Source: Arion vulgaris (lineage: Eukaryota > Mollusca > Gastropoda > Stylommatophora > Arionidae). Taken from it: a stretch of 64,000 nt of DNA. A program made the translations under genes and the position numbers. Position 1 is the stretch's first letter, and the number at the start of each line of letters is the position of its first letter. The notes beneath the pieces are model-generated. The model had not been told where the DNA came from. It ran no database searches and worked only from the letters and a program-made list of their open reading frames with translations. Location of the stretch: positions 51,136,407-51,200,406 of the forward strand of contig CM036762.1 of assembly GCA_020796225.1 (NCBI GenBank), read 5' to 3'. Shown here one piece after another: positions 33,530-45,604 of this stretch.

Positions 33530-34980
33530 TCTCCACCTTTTAGCTCTCTGTCCTCATCCAAATCCCACTGTCATCCTGCCAGTTTTTAAGTTCCTCACAG
33601 CTCCTATTTCAAATGATCATAGCCTTAACTATGTGAGTGACTTGAAGTGTCCACACACAATCAGTTTTGTGTTGTTGTTTTGATTGTGTCAAATACTAGT
33701 GAGTGGTTGCTCAAACAGTAGTAGTTTATCAAGTGGTATTCTGTACTTTCTGTTCTAAGATGAAACATCCAGTATTCTGCCCCTCCATATAGTTTTCAAG
33801 CTAGCATGCAGGGATGTTATTACTCATCAGTACTTCACCAGTTAAATTGTCCTTTTAGTCAGATCCGTAGCATTTTCAGTCTCTGATTTTTCTGAGGTTT
33901 TTCTTTTAAATAAATAAAAAATTGGTTTATTGCAAGCTGCTATTAATTTAAATTTATTTGTGCTCTGATTTATTTTTCCATAGCTGTCTTTTATTGTTGG
34001 TTTCTTCAGCATTCCATTGCATTATTTTAAGTGGTTCTTCTTTTGTTTGACTATTTAATCAATATTCTCACACTTAATGCATTGATTGGGCAACTGAGAG
34101 GGGCTTTCAGTAGTAGTAGGGGGTTGTGGCTGTCCTAATCAGAGGACTCATCACAAGATACGTTTTTAAAGATCTACACATACTTCCAGTGCATGTGTAT
34201 GTGGCATTCTTACCGATGTTATGTGTACATAGTTTGTCTTCAGCTTCTGTACTTTGACTTGCTAGAGCAGACTGTAGTCTCTGCTTCCATTTTTGTCTGT
34301 ACATACTCTAGAATAATACACTTGTAAACTACTCTGTGATTTTGTAAATGAAGCCAGTGACCAGACCAGTAGTTTATGCTGATAGTTTAAAGCAAGATGT
34401 GATAGTTGTGCCTTTCAATCCAGCACATTTGGTTTCTGCATGTGTTTAATTCTGGATCATTCTTCCTAATCTCTGATGGCTTTGAAAGTGAATACAAAGA
34501 ACTATCTGTGTTTCTTCTGTTCAGAAATGGTCTGCAACACCATCCTAGCACTGAATTGTTCTATCTGTGAAAATGTTTGAAATAAGGATCACAGTTGCTA
34601 GAGACATGGATCACTTGTATTTGATTTATTCTTTTGGGATCCATCAGTTATCATTTATATATATATATATATATATATTTTATCTCGCAATCACCGCTTA
34701 GACTGATGTACCAGATTTCTCAATAAATCTCATTCATGTAGAAATCTGAGTCATGCAGCCTTAGCATGGGCGTGTTTCATCACATCTTCAGCGCCATTTG
34801 AAGCTCTGGTGCTTATCCTTCAGCGATGTGTCCAGTTTTAGCCAGCGTTTACTGGGTTCGCTCTCCGTCAGCCTTTAGCTGTTCCCAGCTGACCTGCAAG
34901 GGCGCATGCGTTCATTTATATAAGGACTATCATCATAACATGCTACACATGTCCATAGGTGCTTCAATCAACACCTCAAC
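33530..34980. other. Intergenic DNA without recognised genes
   Basis: AT-rich single-copy-looking sequence with an AT microsatellite. 34690-34980 contains G/C-richer sequence (cccagctgacctgcaaggg) that may be an old repeat. No frame with coding character was seen. Confidence 0.5.
34657..34680. repeat. (AT)n microsatellite
   Basis: About 11 AT units. Similar short runs are at 1487-1530 (AG) and 54533-54551 (AT). Confidence 0.9.
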
Positions 34981-35094
34981 AAATCTAGCAACATCTAGTG
35001 GCCCAGCTCACCAGTTTGATGTTGATTAATAAATCTTTTTGCATATTTAGTATATTGTTCTTTTTGGATTGGGCCAATATCGACATCCATCTCT

Positions 35095-35295
35095 CTCTAA
35101 ATCTGGTTTGGGATCCATGAATCTCCTACTATTAAAGTTGATTTTATCAAGACCACATTAAATAAGCATGCATATAACACAAGGCAACTCATCTGGCTCT
35201 GGAATTCAAATTAAAGCTCTAACCCCTACGCTAAACTGCAAGAGTGGACCACCAATTCCATTATTCACTTGGGGAAAGGCAATAGATAGAATCTT
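35095..35295 (+). mobile_element. LINE fragment, unbroken relative of 12780-13290
   Basis: ttatcaagaccacattaaat and ctctaacccctacgctaaac without the SINE, which confirms the pre-insertion sequence of the 12.8-13.3 kb locus. Confidence 0.5.
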
Positions 35296-35494
35296 CTCAA
35301 CTTCCCAGCTTGACCCATCTCTCCTTGGAGATAAACCAGAAAGAGGAACATACTTCTAGGCTATTCTATGACACTGATATTTCATGGCAATAAAAGTTTT
35401 CACTCAGTATTAATATTGGCAGCATGAAAACAGAAGGCGCAGGGAACAAGACTCGTAGGTATCACTTGCACAGATCTATCACAGTTCATCATCA

Positions 35495-35995
35495 GGTGTC
35501 ATGCCGGCTGGCATAGGTGATCATGGATCTCCACAAATCTCTGTCGTTGGTGTCTGCTATCAACTCAGAAGTTGACACTCTACCGTGCCATGAGGTCAGG
35601 CTATCCAGAATTTTCTCTCTCTGTCGTCCTCTGTCTCGTTTACCCTCAATTTTACCTGTTATCACAATGTGTTCTAAACCTCCTCTTCTCATCTTCTTCT
35701 CTTCCATCATTTACTTCTTTATAGAAGTGTTGTGTGTGCTTGTTTTAAGGCACTTTGTAAGCTGATATTCATGTTCGTAAGGCTGTTCTTGATGCCGTAG
35801 CTCCATCTTTGCATGGTCTTCCTCTTGCTTTGTACTCATTATACTTTTTCTGTGTGACTCTCTGTGGTAGGCGATACCAGGAATACCTCTTCTCATCACA
35901 TGCCCGAAAAATGATGACTGCCTCTTTCTTATATTGATGATAAGCTTTCTCTGTGTCTTGATCTCATTCAACACCTCAACATTAGTCATTTTAAC
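35495..35995 (-). mobile_element. LINE C-terminal fragment with a second LINE piece inside
   Basis: The - strand carries NVEVLNEIKTQRKLIINIRK and SSFFGHVMRRG, then an inserted LINE 3-like end (35695-35880), then GKIEGKRDRGRQREKILDSL and TNDRDLWRSMITYASRHDT with stop. Confidence 0.65.
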
Positions 35996-36384
35996 AGTTC
36001 ACAGTTACAGCTGTAAATTAATTAAAGTAACTAATCTTTCTTAAAATAGACAATCAATATATGACTATATAACAGTCTTCCAATATATGCAGTCTTCATG
36101 AATTAGTTAGTTCAGAACTAAAATATTATAGTAATATGAATGAATGTCTGTGAATAAATTTGTTTTGTATGAAAGCTGCATTTAACCTTCAGGTCTGACT
36201 TTTTAAAAGACATGAAAAGCTCTGATATTTGTTACATATTTTATGTGACTACTTCTACGACAACGAGAGAGTTATATTTTGCATTATGTCACATTATTTG
36301 AGGTTGTTTTCAATATTTGTATATGTGGAAGTATATTCATTACTACCTCATAAATTATACTATTCCACTGTTTTGTTTTGTATG

Positions 36385-38095
36385 CTGTTTGTAGTTGAAA
36401 TCATTTGTTATGTATGCTGTTTGCAGTTGAAATCTGTTGTTATGTATGCTGTTTATGGTTGAAATCTGTTGTTATGTATGCTGTTTCTAGTTGAAATCTG
36501 TTGCTATGTATGCTGTTTATAGTTTAAATCTGATATTATGTATGCTGTTTATAGTTGAAATCTGTTATGTATGCTGTTTATAGTTGAAATCTGTTATTAT
36601 GTATGCTGTTTATAGTTGAAATCTGTTGTTATGTATGCTGTTTCTAGTTGAAATCTGTTGCTATGTATGCTGTTTGTAGTTTAAATCTGATATTATGTAT
36701 GTTGTTTATAGTTGAAATCTGTTATGTATGCTGTTTATAGTTGAAATCTGTTGTTATGTATGCTGTTTACAGTAGAAATCTGTTGTTATGTTTGCTGTTT
36801 ATAGTTGAAGAAATTCTTTGTTATGTATGCTGTTCGTAGTTGAAATCTGTTGTTATATATGCTGTTTGTAGTTGAAATCTGTTGTAATGTATGCTGTTTG
36901 TAGTTGAAATCTGTTGTTATGTATGCTGTTTGTAGTTGAAATCTGTTATGTATGTTGTTTGTAGTTGAAATCTGTTTTTATGTATGCTGTTTATAGTTGA
37001 AATCTGTTGTTATGTATGCTGTTTGTAGTTGAAATCTGTTGTTATGTATGCTGTTTATGGTAGAATCTGTTATGTATGTTGTTTGTAGTTGAAATCTGTT
37101 GTTATGTATGTTGTTTGTAGTTGAAATATGTTATGTATGCTGTTTATAGTTGACATCTGTTGTTATGTATGTTGTTTGTAGTTGAAATCTGTTGTTATGT
37201 ATGTTGTTTGTAGTAGAAATCTGTTGTTATGTTTGCTGTTTATAGTTGAAATCTGTTGTTATGTATGCTGTTTATAGTTGAAATCTGTTTATGTATGTTG
37301 TTTGTAGTTGAAATCTGTTTTATGTATGTGTTTATAGTTGAAATCTGTTGTTATGTATGCTGTTTATAGTAAAATTCTGTTATGTATGCTGTTTATAGTT
37401 GAAATCTGTTGTTATGTATGCTGTTTATAGTAGAAATCTGTTTTATGTAGCTGTTTATAGTAGAAATTTGTTGTTATGTATGCTGTTTATAGTTGAAATC
37501 TGTTGTTATGTATGATGTTTATAGTAGAAATCTGTTGTTATGTATGCTGTTTATATTTGAAATCTTGTTTTTCATGTATGTTGTTATGTAGTTTGAAATC
37601 TGTTGTTATGTATGTGTTTATAGTAGAAATCTGTTGTTATGTTTGCTGTTTATAGTTGAAATCTGTTTATGTATGTTGTTGTAGTTGAAATCTGTTTTAT
37701 GTATGCTGTTTATAGTTGAAATCTTTGTTATGTATTGCTGTTTATAGTAGAAATCTGTTATGTATGTTGTTTGTAGTTGAAATCTGTTGTTATGTATGCT
37801 GTTTATAGTAGAAATCTGTTGTTATGTATGATGTTTATGGTAGAAATCTGTTATGTATGTTGTTTATAGTAGAAATCTGTTGTTATGTATGCTGTTTATA
37901 GTAGAAATCTGTTGTTATGTATGCTGTTTATAGTAGAAATCTGTTGTTATGTATGCTGTTTATAGTAGAAATCTGTTGTTATGTATGCTGTTTATAGTAG
38001 AAATCTGTTGTTATGTATGCTGTTTATAGTTGAAATCCTTTGTTATGTATGCTGTTTATAGTTGCAATCCTTTAAGTTTGCTGTTTATCACTGAA
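36385..38095. repeat. 32-bp minisatellite, about 50 copies, intergenic
   Basis: Unit tgttgttatgtatgctgttt plus atagttgaaatc. Many copies lack 3 bp (tgttatg) and others alternate ttg/tag. It is the longest array by copy number. Confidence 0.95.
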
Positions 38096-38214
38096 ATCCT
38101 TGAAATGTTTACTATGGGAAAGGGTAACTGTAAATATAATTTTGATGTTATTATGTAAATATAATTTTAATATTTCAGGTAATAATGTATTTGATGAGTA
38201 AATAGGACAATTAT

Positions 38215-38325
38215 TTTTATTTGTGTACATTTATGCACATTTGAGTACATTTTTGTACACTTGGGTACATTTATGCACATTTGAGTACATTTATGCACAT
38301 TTGAGTACATTTGATACAATTTGTA
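38215..38325. repeat. 20-bp short array, about 5 copies
   Basis: Unit gtacatttatgcacatttga with a variant gtacatttttgtacacttg. Confidence 0.8.
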
Positions 38326-38559
38326 GTAACATTAAAATTTGGTAGTGGTCTTGAGTTTTGTCATGTGTATGAATACAATTAGTTCATTGTGTGAATAGTT
38401 TGATGTTGTTAACTGTTTTCAATAATATGTTCATATTAGAACCAAGGGATAATTCTGAAGAAGAAACATGGAAAAGACAACACTTATCAAGATTTTATAT
38501 AAACCGTTTTAATCCATGAATTTTGGTTTTATCTCCGGATGCATGTATATTGCAGTGTC

Positions 38560-38825
38560 TACTTCTTCTTCTTCAAACGCTCCATATTGACCATTTGTTA
38601 ACCATTCTTTGTAATTTGTATTCGAGCCTAAGAGCGATTGTACATTGTGCTAGTTATGTGTCTACAAGTAGGCCAGCACATCCAATTTCTGCAACGCTTT
38701 TTATTTACTAGAGTAGCTTCCCTTGGTCCCTACATCAGTTGACTCTAGCTACATGTCTTGTAGGTCGCAGTGGTACTATTCTTTGCTTCCCTTGTGAGCC
38801 CAACAACACAGGGCGGCAATGTCTA
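38560..38825 (-). mobile_element. SINE-like family F copy
   Basis: Reverse copy: cttcttcttcaaacgctcca, gcctaagagcgattgtacat, gtaggccagcacatcc, gtcgcagtggtactattctt. Confidence 0.75.
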
Positions 38826-38986
38826 CTGAATTAGTCAGCATAATGTCTCTGCTTCATCTTAAAATATGCTGCGAGCTGATATATCGTCTCAGACGAGTGA
38901 AAGGGTTGTTACATTACTTATTATCATTATGTAAGCTTTTCATGTAAGCATAGTGTTTTTACAGTATTCTTCCAGTGTGGTTTATT

Positions 38987-39592
38987 CTGTGACATCTTCC
39001 TGACTTTATTTGAAGATATTCTGTGACATCTTCCTGACTTTATTTGAAGATATTCTGTGACATCTTCCTGACTTTATTTGAAGATATTCTGTGACATCTT
39101 CCTGACTTTATTTGAAGATATTCTGTGACATCTTCCTGACTTTATTTGAAGATATTCTGTGACATCTTCCTGACTTTATTTGCAGATATTCTGTGACATC
39201 TTCCTGACTTTATTTGAAGATATTCTGTGACATCTTCCTGACTTTATTTGAAGATATTCTGTGACATCTTCCTGACTTTATTTGCAGATATTCTGTGACA
39301 TCTTCCTGACTTTATTTGAAGATATTCTGTGACATCTTCCTGACATTATTTGAAGATATTCTGTGACATCTTCCTGACTTTATTTGAAGATATTCTGTGA
39401 CATCTTCCTGACTTTATTTGAAGATATTCTGTGACATCTTCCTGACTTTATTTGAAGATATTTTTTGTGACATCTTCCTGACTTTATTTGAAGATATTCT
39501 GTGACATCTTCCTGACTTTATTTGAAGATATTCTGTGACATCTTCCTGACTTTATTTGAAGATATTCTGTGACATCTTCCTGACTTTATTTC
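38987..39592. repeat. 34-bp minisatellite, about 18 copies
   Basis: Unit gatattctgtgacatcttcc plus tgactttatttgaa, very uniform. It abuts a LINE family 3 fragment. Confidence 0.95.
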
Positions 39593-40335
39593 TCCCTACA
39601 TTATGCTATCAGTGGGGACTGCCTAGAGTAGTTGATAGTAGCTCGGCCTGCTAGCTGTGAGACGCCTCATAGCTCGGGTTCGAACCTACTGTCCGGCATT
39701 TGTTCGAGTCCCTGGTCTTACTCAGGACGATAACATGAGTACCTCTGAAGTCGGAGAAAATCTGCCTGTATGGCGAGGAATTAATTACGAGTACATTGAG
39801 CAACGGCTGCCAGTGTAGTAATTTACAAGTGCACGCTGCTGCCATTGTAAGAAATTGGAAACAGATTTTACGCAAAATCATTTGAGATGAAACTCGTCTG
39901 AGTTGAAAGCTGACGAAAAAAACAAATATGCTATCAGTGCCAAACATGGACGCTGACATCCAATGATAGAAGAAAACTGGTCATATCAGAGATGGTGTCT
40001 AGGCAGAATGCTGGGAGTATCAAGAAGAGGCTGATTTAGTAAATGAAGACATAAGGAAAAAGTGGGTACAACGTCAGTACTGGGAAATTCATCAAGAAAC
40101 AACAAATTAAATGGTTCAGGCCACATAAACAGATTACAACGGGCAGTGGTGCCTCAACGAGCAATGTTACTCGATACAGTGGATACATAGCAAAAGGCCG
40201 TTATACAAAAGATGGACATAGGTAGCAGAGGCAGGGAAATACACTGTTTATGAAGCGCACAGAAAAGCCCGTTCTAGAAATATCTTCTTATCATGATGCC
40301 TTGAGACAAAACAGGATTAGAAAAAAGAAGGAATA
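39590..40335 (+). mobile_element. LINE family 3 fragment split by SINE I
   Basis: After SINE I it continues agtgccaaacatggacgctg, ggcagaatgctgggagtatc, agcagaggcagggaaataca and a tail with gatgccttgagacaaaacag. Same order as 55700-56110. Confidence 0.7.
39615..39926 (+). mobile_element. tRNA-derived SINE family I with 13-bp target duplication
   Basis: A-box-like gtagctcggcctgctagctg, B box cgggttcgaacc, tail gacgaaaaaaacaaa. tatgctatcagtg is duplicated at 39602-39614 and 39927-39939. The target is a LINE family 3 fragment. Confidence 0.85.
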
Positions 40336-40369
40336 GTAAATCGTGTTAGGAGACATGGGCTCTATGATC

Positions 40370-41105
40370 GTTCTATATATAAATGATATTAGAATTTGTC
40401 AAAGCATGCGACCTATTTTCTCTGACTATGTCTCCAAAACAGTTGTTTTATGTCAAGGAGGTAACACAACAAATATCACTTTAAATGGTAACCATCTAAC
40501 ACCAGTTTAAAAATTCTGCTATCTTGGGTCCATGGTCACTGCCAGCCTTTCTCTTGATGAAGAAATCAACGCTCGTATAGGAGTGCGGCTATTACATTCG
40601 ACAAACTATCAAAGCAAGCGTGGAACAACATAAAACTAACCTTACAGACGAAGAGTCAAATATATATCGAGCCTGTGTAACTTTACTATATGGCTCAGAA
40701 ACATGACAGCCTACTCAAGACACGAGAGGAGATTTAACATCTTTCACCTTCGATGTCTCCGCATGATTATGAACATCAGATGGTACGACAAGATAACCAA
40801 ATCTGAAGTACTGCAACGTGCAAACCTGCCTTCCATCATGGGCATGCTCAGCAGTAGATGACTAAGATGGTTGGGGCATGTGAGAAGAATGTAATGGAAA
40901 TTTGTCGCATACCAAAACAAATGTTGTTCTGTGAACTTTCGGAGGGAAGAGGCACCAAGGCAGACCACTGCTCAGATATAAAGATGTCTGCAAGGTCTCA
41001 ATAAAAAACCGTTTCTATAGGTCCCAGCACATGGGAGAAACTAGCTGATGACAGAGTTTTGTGGAAAGCCAAATTGCGAAAGGGCGCAGTCTTTTGAGAA
41101 GAGAC
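40370..41105 (+). mobile_element. LINE family 4 (Jockey/CR1-like) C-terminal fragment
   Basis: Reads a YLGSMVTASLSLDEEINARI-like post-RT segment, then RFNIFHLRCLRMIMNIRWYD, KITKSEVLQRANLPSIMGML and LRWLGHVRRM. Frame breaks are numerous. Confidence 0.7.
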
Positions 41106-41204
41106 TTATGTCAGAGCTAAAAGACAAGAGAGAAAAGCGAAAACTCATAGGTTGTCACAGTAAAACACTTGCCAATTGACCGTCTATAAAAACGAAAAAT
41201 GCCC

Positions 41205-41405
41205 GCCTGTCCATCGTGTTCGTAGCGCGTTGGACGACGGGTGACAAACCGTCTGTGAGTGCTGCTCAATTCCGCGGGCTGGCAGAAAAGCCACAGGTTC
41301 TCCAGATTTACGGTGTTCGTGGCACCGAACCGAAGAGTTACGATGTCCATGGCACTGAGCCGAAGAGCTGAAAGCTCAAGTGCTTCTGGGTCGGAAAAAG
41401 ACGAA
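41205..41405 (+). mobile_element. SINE family C copy
   Basis: gttcgtagcgcgttggacga, tcaattccgcgggctgg and aagtgcttctgggtcgg, followed by aaaaagacgaaaa. It sits just left of the PLE dimer. Confidence 0.8.
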
Positions 41406-41681
41406 AAATGCCATATATAACTGATAACCCACATGGCCAGGACAGTAGATCTATGTGATCCTCTGGAACATCTGCTTCGCGTATTGCACTTCGCAAACCG
41501 ATAGTACTTAGTTTGTTATAATTCAGAATAATGGCTGCTGCTCTGGAAGGCAGAGCACGTTCATTGTTTGTGAGAAAGTCGACTGTGAGAACTGAATGGA
41601 ACTGATCTCTGAAGCTCTTAGTGAAACACGTACAAACAAAGTACTATAGTTTTACAAAAACAGAAACAGTGACGATAAACA

Positions 41682-41714
41682 GCAACGTTTCGACCAACAA
41701 GGCCTTTATCAAGC
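41682..41714 (-). ncRNA. Hammerhead-like motif in PLE 3' region (left arm)
   Basis: Read on the - strand: CTTGATAAA, then GGCC-TTGTT-GGTC forming a 4-bp stem, then GAAACG. Order and spacing fit the CUGAUGA - stem II - GAAA core of hammerhead ribozymes known from PLEs. The first box deviates at two or more positions, so cleavage activity is doubtful. Confidence 0.35.
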
Positions 41715-41944
41715 AAACGAACAAACAGGAGTGACAAATTAAATGAAACACAAATGGACGACCAAATACAAACGTATCTAAGGAAAAGCTGGAATAAAAA
41801 CGAATAACGAAATAAATGTAACACAAAAACACATAAAAACTAGAAATAGAACGGAAAAGAAACAATGAAACATCTAGTAAATATATAACTTGAATACATG
41901 CAACATATACCCATATAGAGTACAAAGCATAGGAAGAGAAAGTA

Positions 41945-42770
41945 CTAAGAAGCATAAGAATGTAATACATTGAGCCCGCGTGGTCGCAAGGTACCATACA
42001 AAGAAATCAACCGATTCTCCAGAGCAAATCGACTACGATCATCAGAGGAACATGATCGGATGGCTGTGACCTGGACATCGCAAGCTCCTGAATGGCCAGT
42101 ATCATTGAAATGGGTAGCTACAGGGGTCACAGAGCATTGGCGTATATCGCGCAAGTGTTGGGCGAATCGGTCACTGAGTCTCCTGCCGGTTTCCCCAATA
42201 TAGGCCTTGTTGCACCGCTTGCAGATAATGGCATAGATAATATTACCGGACTCGCATGTGAAACTGTCTTCAACAACGAACGTGGCTTTTGGAAAAGACA
42301 CCGTGCGGGTCTGTATGACATAAGCACAAGTGTTGCAGCGCCGACGGCCACACTGGATGGTGCCAAAATGACTCTGGATATTAGGCTTGAGGCGACTGTG
42401 AACCAACATATCCTTAAGGCTTCTGTCCCGTCTGTACGCCACCAAAGGATAGTGTTGGAAGATTGAACGTGTCTCAGGATCAGACTGAAGAATAGAGAGA
42501 TGACGGAATAAGACTTTCTTCACAAGGAAACTATGAGGGTGGAAAGTTAAGACAAGTTTCACCCTGTCAGAATTGGAAGTTCTATGCTGGTTAGAGAGAG
42601 CCTCCTGGCGAGAAATTTGTTGAACGCGCCGCATAGCAGAAGCAAGCACCTTATCTGGGTATAAGCGCTTACGAAAGAAATCCAGCATCTCGTGAGCTCT
42701 ATCGAGAAAATCGTCGTCCTCGCTACAGAGGCGACGAAGGCGCAAGAGTTGAGAGAATGGTAAAGAAGCC
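41945..42770 (-). pseudogene. PLE polyprotein C-terminal part with GIY-YIG endonuclease
   Basis: An open - strand frame carries a region with Arg-rich helices (connector after the RT) and CGRRRCNTCAYV, a Cys-pair motif typical of animal PLEs. It then carries the GIY-YIG nuclease core IIYAIICKRCNKAYIGETGR with the following Arg/His helix, and ends near RPRGLNVLHSYAS. The RT core is missing (5'-truncated). It continues in frame into an antisense junction at 42764-42820, so the true ORF does not start there. Confidence 0.8.
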
Positions 42771-43473
42771 TTAAGGATATGTTGGTTCACAGTCGCCTCA
42801 AGCCTAATATCCAGAGTCATTTTGGCACCATCCAGTGTGGCCGTCGGCGCTGCAACACTTGTGCTTATGTCATACAGACCCGCACGGTGTCTTTTCCAAA
42901 AGCCACGTTCGTTGTTGAAGACAGTTTCACATGCGAGTCCCGTAATATTATCTATGCCATTATCTGCAAGCGGTGCAACAAGGCCTATATGGGGAAACCG
43001 GCAGGAGACTCAGTGACCGATTCGCCTAACACTTGCGCGATATACGCCAATGCTCTGTGACCCCTGTAGCTACCCATTTCAATGATACTGGCCATTCAGG
43101 AGCTTGCGATGTCCAGGTCACAGCCATCCGATCATGTTCCTCTGATGATCGTAGTCGATTTGCTCTGGAGAATCGGTTGATTTCTTTGTATGGTACCTTG
43201 CGACCACGCGGCTCAACGTATTACATTCTTATGCTTCTTAGTACTTTCTCTTCCTATGCTTTGTACTCTATATGGGTATATGTTGCATGTATTCAAGTTA
43301 TATATTTACTAGATGTTTCATTGTTTCTTTTCCGTTCTATTTCTAGTTTTTATGTGTTTTTTGTGTTACATTTATTTCGTTATTCGTTTTTATTCCAGCT
43401 TTTCCTTAGATACGTTTGTATTTGGTCGTCCATTTGTGTTTCATTTTAATTTGTCACTCCTGTTTGTTCGTTT

Positions 43474-43506
43474 GCTTGATAAAGGCCTTGTTGGTCGAAA
43501 CGTTGC
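43474..43506 (+). ncRNA. Hammerhead-like motif in PLE 3' region (right arm)
   Basis: The + strand counterpart of the motif in the left arm, identical in the core. It lies about 60 bp before the end of the arm. Confidence 0.35.
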
Positions 43507-43889
43507 TGTTTATCGTCACTGTTTCTGTTTTTGTAAAACTATAGTACTTTGTTTGTACGTGTTTCACTATTTACCAAGTTTTACTGCAGTCTTCCCCCTA
43601 TTCTGAAGCTCTTGCACGTTAAAAAAATGTGTACAAGAAATGACGTCATCACAATTTCTTTCCAACTTTCACAAAGCAATCAGTCCATTACGTCATATCC
43701 TGAATGGCGATATAACATGTTTTCAGATCCATTTTCTTCACGATGCTTGTAATTCTCCTTTTGCTTTTAGGGCGAAGTTAATTCAAGTAACGGCTGGTTG
43801 TGGTCACCAGAAAACATTGAGTGTCCACTCTGGATTACTTTAACAACTTTGGCAGGTGATGGTGATATATCTGGTTTCTGTTTCTAACT

Positions 43890-44270
43890 GAAATGACGAA
43901 ACACGTAAAACAAAGTACTCTAGTTTTACAAAATTCAAAAACAATAACAATAAACAGCAACGTTTCGACCAAAGGCCTTTATCAAGCAAAAGATACAACA
44001 GAAGTGAAGAAATTCATTTCTTACACGGCACACAACTGATATAGAATCAGACAATAAATTCCTAACGGTCCTAAAATGAAAATCTGTGACTAACAACGAA
44101 TGACGAAAAAAATGCAAAAACTAGAAGTGGAAATAAGAAGACAAACAATAAATATCAAATATATACATAACACATTTACATTTAACATACACACATATAT
44201 AATATGGAGCATGATAATAGACATTAATAAGAAGCATAGAAATGTAGTGTGTCGAGTCCATGAGGCTTCC
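43890..44270 (-). mobile_element. Second, diverged PLE 3' fragment
   Basis: On the - strand it ends with the same PLE terminus (AAGGCC..GGTCGAAACGTTG at 43957-43986, then a tail reading toward tactttgttttacgtgttt). The interior is AT-rich and differs from the dimer. It has only 3' sequence and no domain. Confidence 0.7.
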
Positions 44271-44344
44271 AACTGACCTCATATAGTTTACAAGGTGTAA
44301 TCATGTTTTAATGTTCAAATTAGATATTCTGAATAATTCGTTCA

Positions 44345-44742
44345 TACACCCCCTCACTGTCTTCATATAACTTCTTACTGTCTTCATACAACTTATCACT
44401 GTCTTCATACAACTTATCACTGTCTTCATATAACTTATCACTGTCTTCATATAACTTCTTACTGTCTTCATACAACTTATCACTGTCTTCATATAACTTC
44501 TTACTGTCTTCATACAACTTATCACTGTCTTCATATAACTTCTTACTGTCTTCATACAACTTATCACTGTCTTCATATAACTTCTTACTGTCTTCATACA
44601 ACTTATCACTGTCTTCCTACAACTTATCACTGTCTTCATATAACTTATCACTGTCTTCATACAACTTATCACTGTCTTCATACACCTTATCACTGTCTTC
44701 ATACAACTTATCACTGTTTTCATACAACTTATCACTGTCTAT
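44345..44742. repeat. 21-bp minisatellite, about 19 copies
   Basis: Unit cactgtcttcatacaactta plus t, alternating with cttactgtcttcatataact. Since 21 is a multiple of three, - strand frames of 93 and 144 codons stay open by chance. Confidence 0.93.
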
Positions 44743-45064
44743 TGTGATAATAACGGAATCCCTACCTAATATCTTCATGTAACTTCATGACGTTATAGAC
44801 AATGTAAACAAATACAGTAAATTATAGACTTCTAACACCTTTTGCCAGACAAGAAACATACAACTATCGTTAGAATCATCCCAGAATGCAACAAAGAAGT
44901 AGCCTGACTGACTTGTAGACTGAGCTCAGGAATTGCACTAAATCCACAAAGTATCAGATCTACAGGAACGAAGGAGAAGGTATGGTTACTAAGACTTATT
45001 CCCTGCCTTATCCAAGGGACAATATGTAGACCATGAAACGAATTATACAGTTCATTGTTACTAC

Positions 45065-45229
45065 CAGTGGCGTCTCGTGATCATTTTTGTTTGGGGGGTC
45101 AGACACAAGTTTTGGGGAAAATCATGGTTTTGAGTTGCTATGTTTTAATTTATAAAATAATAAATACCCGTTACACATTCTTTTTGGTGGGGCCCGGCCT
45201 CAGTGGCCCTTACTGACGAGCCACCACTG
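45065..45229. mobile_element. hAT-like MITE, copy 1
   Basis: Same family: TIRs CAGTGGCGTCTCGT and ACGAGCCACCACTG. It is flanked by a perfect 8-bp target duplication gttactac at 45057-45064 and 45230-45237. The 8-bp duplication and CAG-type termini point to the hAT superfamily. Confidence 0.87.
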
Positions 45230-45604
45230 GTTACTACTATTATCCTGTTATTTAATTACTCACTGTGCAAGTAGAGCTGGTTGCATAAGGGGCAAGAGAG
45301 AGAGAGAGAGAGAGAAGTGTGTTTAACCAGCGAGCCACATGAACCATCAGTATGCGTACCCTTCGACATCTGTTGGGGATACTGAACACCTATGGGTCTG
45401 CCCGGAGTGCTGTCAGCAGGACCGTGCCGTGTTATGATACAGAGAGGCGACTGCATCAGGCGACACCGAAACGGGGGCGGCATAAGCAGCAAAATAAAAA
45501 TTACTATTGAAGGTTATTTTAAAGAAAAAAGACTCAAGGGGCGGCATTTCGAAGACTTGCATCATACTGAGAAAATACACCGCACGGTCCTGGCTCAATA
45601 ATTT

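Larger units (their letters stand above)
41620..43601. mobile_element. Penelope-like element inverted dimer with 12-bp target duplication
   Basis: Two partial copies of a Penelope-like element (PLE) face outward with their 3' ends. Arms 41621-42424 (- strand) and 42764-43567 (+ strand) are each 804 bp and nearly identical. A spacer at 42425-42763 belongs to the - strand copy. The unit is bounded by tctgaagctctt at 41608-41619 and 43602-43613. The - strand copy reads through the RT C-terminus and a GIY-YIG endonuclease (NIIYAIICKRCNKAYIGETG) to a long 3' region. The + strand copy has a one-base frameshift after KAYMG. The first about 20 residues of the long - strand frame are antisense of the other copy. 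Confidence 0.88.

Noticed and set aside
2166..39592. Regular arrays as CRISPR
   Set aside because: Units are contiguous without unique spacers and the DNA is eukaryotic; these are minisatellites.
41945..42820. A complete 291-residue Penelope protein
   Set aside because: Its first about 20 residues are antisense of the other arm of the inverted dimer, and the RT core is absent, so it is a junction product and a truncated copy.
44301..44735. Open - strand frames of 93 and 144 codons (YEDSDKL and MKTVIS repeats)
   Set aside because: Product of a 21-bp array. No start context and no non-repeat coding sequence.
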